Positions 7,282-10,144 of a stretch of 10,144 bases of DNA are shown here, piece after piece. Position numbers and translations under genes: made by a program. The DNA is from Bacteroidota bacterium (GTDB taxonomy: Bacteria > Bacteroidota > Bacteroidia > AKYH767-A > OLB10): positions 1 to 10,144 of the forward strand of contig JADKJB010000024.1 in the NCBI GenBank assembly GCA_016722525.1. Reading direction: 5' to 3'. Positions within the stretch are counted from its first letter, which is position 1. Each line of letters opens with the position of its first letter. Under the pieces are notes generated by a model. That model was given only the letters and a program-made list of their open reading frames with translations, was not told the DNA's origin and ran no database searches.

Positions 7282-7377
7282 GGGTAAGCTACTTATATCG
7301 CACCGCTACAACCGTTTATCCTTGCTACCTTCCGGTCCTGGGGAGGTTCACAGGAGCTGGTCGTATAAGACTTACCC
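7282..7377 (-). ncRNA. ffs: Signal recognition particle RNA, small bacterial type (4.5S)
   Basis: The RNA read on the minus strand from 7377 to 7282 (about 96 nt) binds Ffh and directs co-translational membrane targeting. Its ends pair: GGGTAAG (7377-7371) with CTTACCC (7288-7282), then TCTTATA (7370-7364) with TATAAGT (7297-7291). At the apex is the hallmark SRP domain IV: CAGG-ACC-GGAA-GGU-AGCA, a GGAA tetraloop at 7333-7330, a 3-bp stem and the conserved CAGG/AGCA symmetric internal loop that Ffh binds. No Alu domain, as expected for the small type. A TATCTTTG box sits just upstream and a T-rich stretch just downstream. Confidence 0.95.
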
Positions 7378-7381
7378 GCTG

Positions 7382-7389
7382 CAAAGATA
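7382..7389 (-). promoter_or_regulatory. Bacteroidota -7 promoter box for ffs (TATCTTTG)
   Basis: TATCTTTG on the minus strand is an exact TAnnTTTG match ending 5 bases before the first G of the SRP RNA stem at 7377, which sets the likely transcription start. No clear -33 TTTG at the usual distance. Confidence 0.65.
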
Positions 7390-7579
7390 ATAAGGATTCA
7401 GATGAAAGTGGTTGCCTCAAAAACTTAATTCTACGTTTTGCTAAAAAAACTTTCCAAAGAACTAAAAAAACCATCTTAAAACCCCAAGGATCCCAATTTC
7501 ATAATAAAATTCATTGTGTTTATGCTTCAAGGGAGGTTTAGCGCCTTTTCCAAAATAATTTATAGCTAACCGTTCCAAC

Positions 7580-9093
7580 TTAACCCTGAAATTCTTTCAA
7601 AAGTTGCCAGGCCGCTCCTAAATGTTCCACCAAATCTCCTGCCTTCATAGCTTCCTGCGAAAGTGCTTTTGCAGCCATGTCACCGGCGCAACCGTGCAGC
7701 CAGGCTCCCAGAATGCAGGTTTCACGTGGAGAGTAGCCACTGGCAAGGATTCCGGTTAAAAGCCCGGTGAGTACGTCGCCGGAACCACCCTTCGCCATGC
7801 CTGCATTTCCGGTAGGATTAAAATACATTTTACCATCAGGACACGCAATGGAGGTGTTTTTGCCTTTAAGAAGAAGATAGACATTAAATTTTACAGCGAA
7901 ATCCCGTTGTTTGGCAAGCTTTTCGAAGTCGTCATGCCATTCGCCCGCTAAACGTTTAAATTCACCGGGATGAGGGGTTAGTAGGATCCTTGCGGAAGTT
8001 GTTGCAGCCAATCAGGGTGTGAGGAGAGGATATTTAAGGCATCGGCATCAAAAACTATGGGTTTATGGTAAGAATCAATCAGTTGCTTAAGCCTTTTTAC
8101 TGCTTTGGGATCCTGACCTAAACCGGGTCCCACACCAATTGCCGAGAATTTATTACAATCAACAGGTAACAGCTCTTCGTTTTTAATAATAGCAACCATA
8201 GCCTCAGGAACAGCAGATTGCACTATGGGAATGCCCTCGTCAGGAACCAGTAATGTGAGTAATCCGCCACCACTTCTCAAAAATCCTCCTGAAGCAAGAA
8301 CAGCGGCTCCCATTTTCCCCTTTTCGCCGGTTATTAACAAACCGTGTCCAAAATTCCCTTTATGGGAAAATTCCCTTTTTGGAACATAAATCGAAACTAA
8401 CATTTCGCGATCAACCTGAAAATTTATCACCTCCGATTCAGGAATTGCGTTGGGTGAAAGCCCGATATCCAGTACCTCCACCTGACCGTAAAACTGGGCG
8501 TTTTCGCTCACCAGCAGCGCAAGTTTTGGATACTGAAATGTGAGTGTTGTATTAGATATAACTATTTTATTATCATTATTTAAGGAGGTGTTATCGGAAT
8601 TAATACCTGAAGGTAGATCGATGCTGATAATAGGGTAGGAGGAGCTGTTCATGGCTGTGATCACTGTTCCTATTTCGCCGTCAATATTTCGCGACAACCC
8701 GGTACCGAAAATAGCATCAACCAGAAATGTTGTTTTAGGAAGCTGCGGAAATTCGAAGTTATCTTTAACGACGTTCACCATCCCTTGGTCGATCTTTTGT
8801 AACCGCTCCAAATTCAGCTTGCAATCCATACTTAACGCCAGATCAAATTGAAGCAGTGTAGCTTTCACTTCGTATCCGCTTCCGTATAGCATTCTTGCCA
8901 AAGCCAAACCGTCGCCACCATTATTCCCCGGCCCACAAAAAATTTGAATAAAGTTATGCTTATCAACGTGCTTTTTGAACCATTCGAAACATTTTTCCGC
9001 TGCCCGCTCCATTAAATCAATTGACTTTACAGGCTCTTCCAGGATGGTAAAAGCATCGGCTCTGCGAATTTGTGATGCAGAAAGAATGTACAT
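7580..9093 (-). CDS. nnr: Bifunctional NAD(P)H-hydrate epimerase / ADP-dependent NAD(P)H-hydrate dehydratase, one frameshift
   Basis: Repairs hydrated NAD(P)H in the cytoplasm. The N-terminal YjeF_N epimerase (residues 1-~215) shows MYILSASQIRRAD, FCGPGNNGGDGLALAR (52-67), DAIFGTGL (126-133) and DLPSG (159-163). The C-terminal ribokinase-like dehydratase has KGNFGHGLLITG (245-256), GPGLG (322-326), DADALNIL (349-356), then TPHPGEF, and the NAGMAKGGSGDVLTG anion-hole motif with the catalytic Asp. The frame from 9093 stops at 7978, while TPHPGEF onward is in the next frame ending at 7580. A single missing base near 7992-7996 (reading PQGILLTPHPGEF) joins them into about 504 residues, the usual size. 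The active-site motifs are intact, so sequencing error is likely. A weak candidate promoter box TATTTTTG lies at 9204-9197. Confidence 0.92.
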
Positions 9094-9099
9094 GAGTGT

Positions 9100-9120
9100 T
9101 TAATTAATAAATTTAATTAA
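9100..9120. repeat. Paired TTAATTAA palindromes upstream of nnr
   Basis: TTAATTAA occurs at 9100-9107 and again at 9113-9120, 13 bp apart, starting 6 bases before the nnr start codon. They could be a regulator site or only the AT-rich leader favoured where Shine-Dalgarno sequences are not used. Confidence 0.35.
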
Positions 9121-9268
9121 TGTTATTTAAATACTTGTAATTCAATTAAATATAATAGTTAATATAGTTTGCTCTATGTTTCAAATATGCTGCTATCAAA
9201 AATAGTTATTTTCTGCCACCTGTCAGGTCAACCCTGAACAAGTACTACCACCGGTACAATTATTAAAC

Positions 9269-9299
9269 TTGCAAATAGCAACAATTAAAATTATCTTTG
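9269..9299 (+). promoter_or_regulatory. Bacteroidota-type promoter (-33 TTG, -7 TATCTTTG)
   Basis: TTG at 9269-9271, then a 20-base spacer, then TATCTTTG at 9292-9299: the spacing expected for the Bacteroidota housekeeping sigma factor. The predicted transcript starts near 9304, about 19 bases before the ATG at 9323. This is the best complete promoter in the window. Confidence 0.65.
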
Positions 9300-9322
9300 A
9301 TCATCTTAAACCCATCCAAATT

Positions 9323-10114
9323 ATGAAAAAAATCTACTCATCCATTGCATTAGCATTTATGTTGATTGCGGCCAAGCCTGTAGCGGCACAAACTGGTCTC
9401 ACCACAGCTGTCGATTTTACAGTAACCGACGTTGATGGAAATGTTCACAACCTGTTCGATATTTTGAACAATGGACAACACGTTTGCATCGATTTTTTCT
9501 TTGACACCTGTCCGCCGTGTATTGCAACTTCGCCTTATTTTAAAGAGACCTACAACAATTTTGGATGTAATGAGGAAGATATATTTTTTATTGCCATTGA
9601 TGTTGGCGATACCGATCCTCAGGTAATTGCTTATGAAAACTCTGTTTTAGGTGGCCCTCCGGGATATCCATCTGTAAGTGGTATTGATGGAGGAGGTAAT
9701 GCAGTAATTACAGCCTATGGCATTGGTGCGTTTCCCACCTATATCCTTATCAAACCTGATCAAACTATTATTGAGCAAGACATGTGGCCTATATCCAATG
9801 CTGCAGGTTTCACTTCTTATTTTGCATCACATGGTTTAAATCCTATTCCTTGCACTGTAGGCTTGAATGAACAAGCTGCTGATCTGGGCATTTCTGTTTT
9901 CCCTAACCCGGCAACCGATTTACTGAGCGTTAAATCAGATAAAACCATTGCAGGTTATCGTGTGATGAATATGCTTGGAGAAGAGGTTTTAATCAGCTCC
10001 GGTACAGGTGCTGCTAAAAACAATTTCAATAGTATCGATGTAACTTCTTTAAAATCAGGAATGTATTTTCTCGAAATGAATGTTGAAAATACACTTGCCC
10101 GTGTTGTTTCATAA
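9323..10114 (+). CDS. Secreted thioredoxin-fold (TlpA-like) protein with T9SS type A sorting domain
   Basis: A 263-residue protein. Signal peptide MKKIYSSIALAFMLIAAKPVAAQ, then a thioredoxin-like domain (~28-172): DFTVTDVDGNVHNL resembles the opening of TlpA/AhpC-type proteins, FFFDTCPPC (58-66) gives the CPPC redox pair C63/C66, and AFPTYILIKPDQ (136-147) holds the usual cis-proline at P138. Residues ~188-263 are a T9SS sorting domain (LGISVFPNPATDLLSV ... SLKSGMYFLEM ... ARVVS). It would pass Sec and T9SS and act as a surface or extracellular disulfide enzyme, which is less common than the periplasmic TlpA role. C55, C81 and C177 are also present. ATG 9323 is chosen because an in-frame TTG at 9269 lies in the promoter. 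Partner and substrate unknown. Confidence 0.9.
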   Translation: MKKIYSSIALAFMLIAAKPVAAQTGLTTAVDFTVTDVDGNVHNLFDILNNGQHVCIDFFFDTCPPCIATSPYFKETYNNFGCNEEDIFFIAIDVGDTDPQVIAYENSVLGGPPGYPSVSGIDGGGNAVITAYGIGAFPTYILIKPDQTIIEQDMWPISNAAGFTSYFASHGLNPIPCTVGLNEQAADLGISVFPNPATDLLSVKSDKTIAGYRVMNMLGEEVLISSGTGAAKNNFNSIDVTSLKSGMYFLEMNVENTLARVVS

Positions 10115-10144
10115 GCAATAACATATAACTTCAATAAAAAGCCG

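Noticed and set aside
8651..8851. Plus-strand open frame inside nnr
   Set aside because: It is antisense to the conserved YjeF_N epimerase domain and has no independent support.

Overview
The window looks like a chromosomal segment from a member of the Bacteroidota, probably a free-living or environmental lineage and possibly from a draft or metagenome assembly. The evidence is: type IX secretion (T9SS) C-terminal sorting domains of the 'FPNPA' type on two proteins; a DUF4199 protein next to a family 2 glycosyltransferase; a Bacteroidota-style threonylcarbamoyl-AMP synthase; and copies of the Bacteroidota -7 promoter box TAnnTTTG just upstream of several genes, with no Shine-Dalgarno sequences. 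The DNA is AT-rich apart from a few GC-rich palindromes.

Layout. Plus-strand genes fill the left third: a 5'-truncated lipoprotein (3-780), a VOC/glyoxalase-like protein (975-1385), a small secreted protein made of two diverged repeats (1646-2170), and a secreted Asp-box (BNR/YCF48-like) protein with a T9SS sorting domain (2513-3783). Positions 3784-4316 are a convergent intergenic stretch with a terminator-like hairpin and an odd block of homopolymers. The minus-strand block, in transcription order, is nnr (9093-7580, NAD(P)HX repair), the SRP RNA gene ffs (7377-7282), tsaC (7056 to 6458 or 6420, tRNA t6A synthesis), an array of REP-like hairpin repeats (about 5883-6390), then DUF4199 and a GtrB-like glycosyltransferase overlapping by 4 bp (5764-4317). 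A thioredoxin-fold protein with a T9SS sorting domain (9323-10114) diverges from nnr at the right end.

Working together: nnr, ffs and tsaC are housekeeping functions (cofactor repair, membrane targeting, tRNA modification) with no obvious joint pathway. The DUF4199 and glycosyltransferase pair is probably translationally coupled. The two sorting-domain proteins would be exported through Sec and T9SS to the surface or outside.

Four recognisable genes (lipoprotein, Asp-box protein, tsaC, nnr) are each interrupted by single-base frameshifts, several at homopolymers. Because tsaC and nnr are conserved housekeeping genes, indel errors in the sequence are the simplest explanation. I see no convincing new multi-gene system. 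The best leads are a GC-rich attC-like palindrome before the VOC gene (a possible integron-type cassette), the duplicated 165-bp REP-like array, the internally duplicated secreted protein, and a possible cysteine-rich tail on TsaC.
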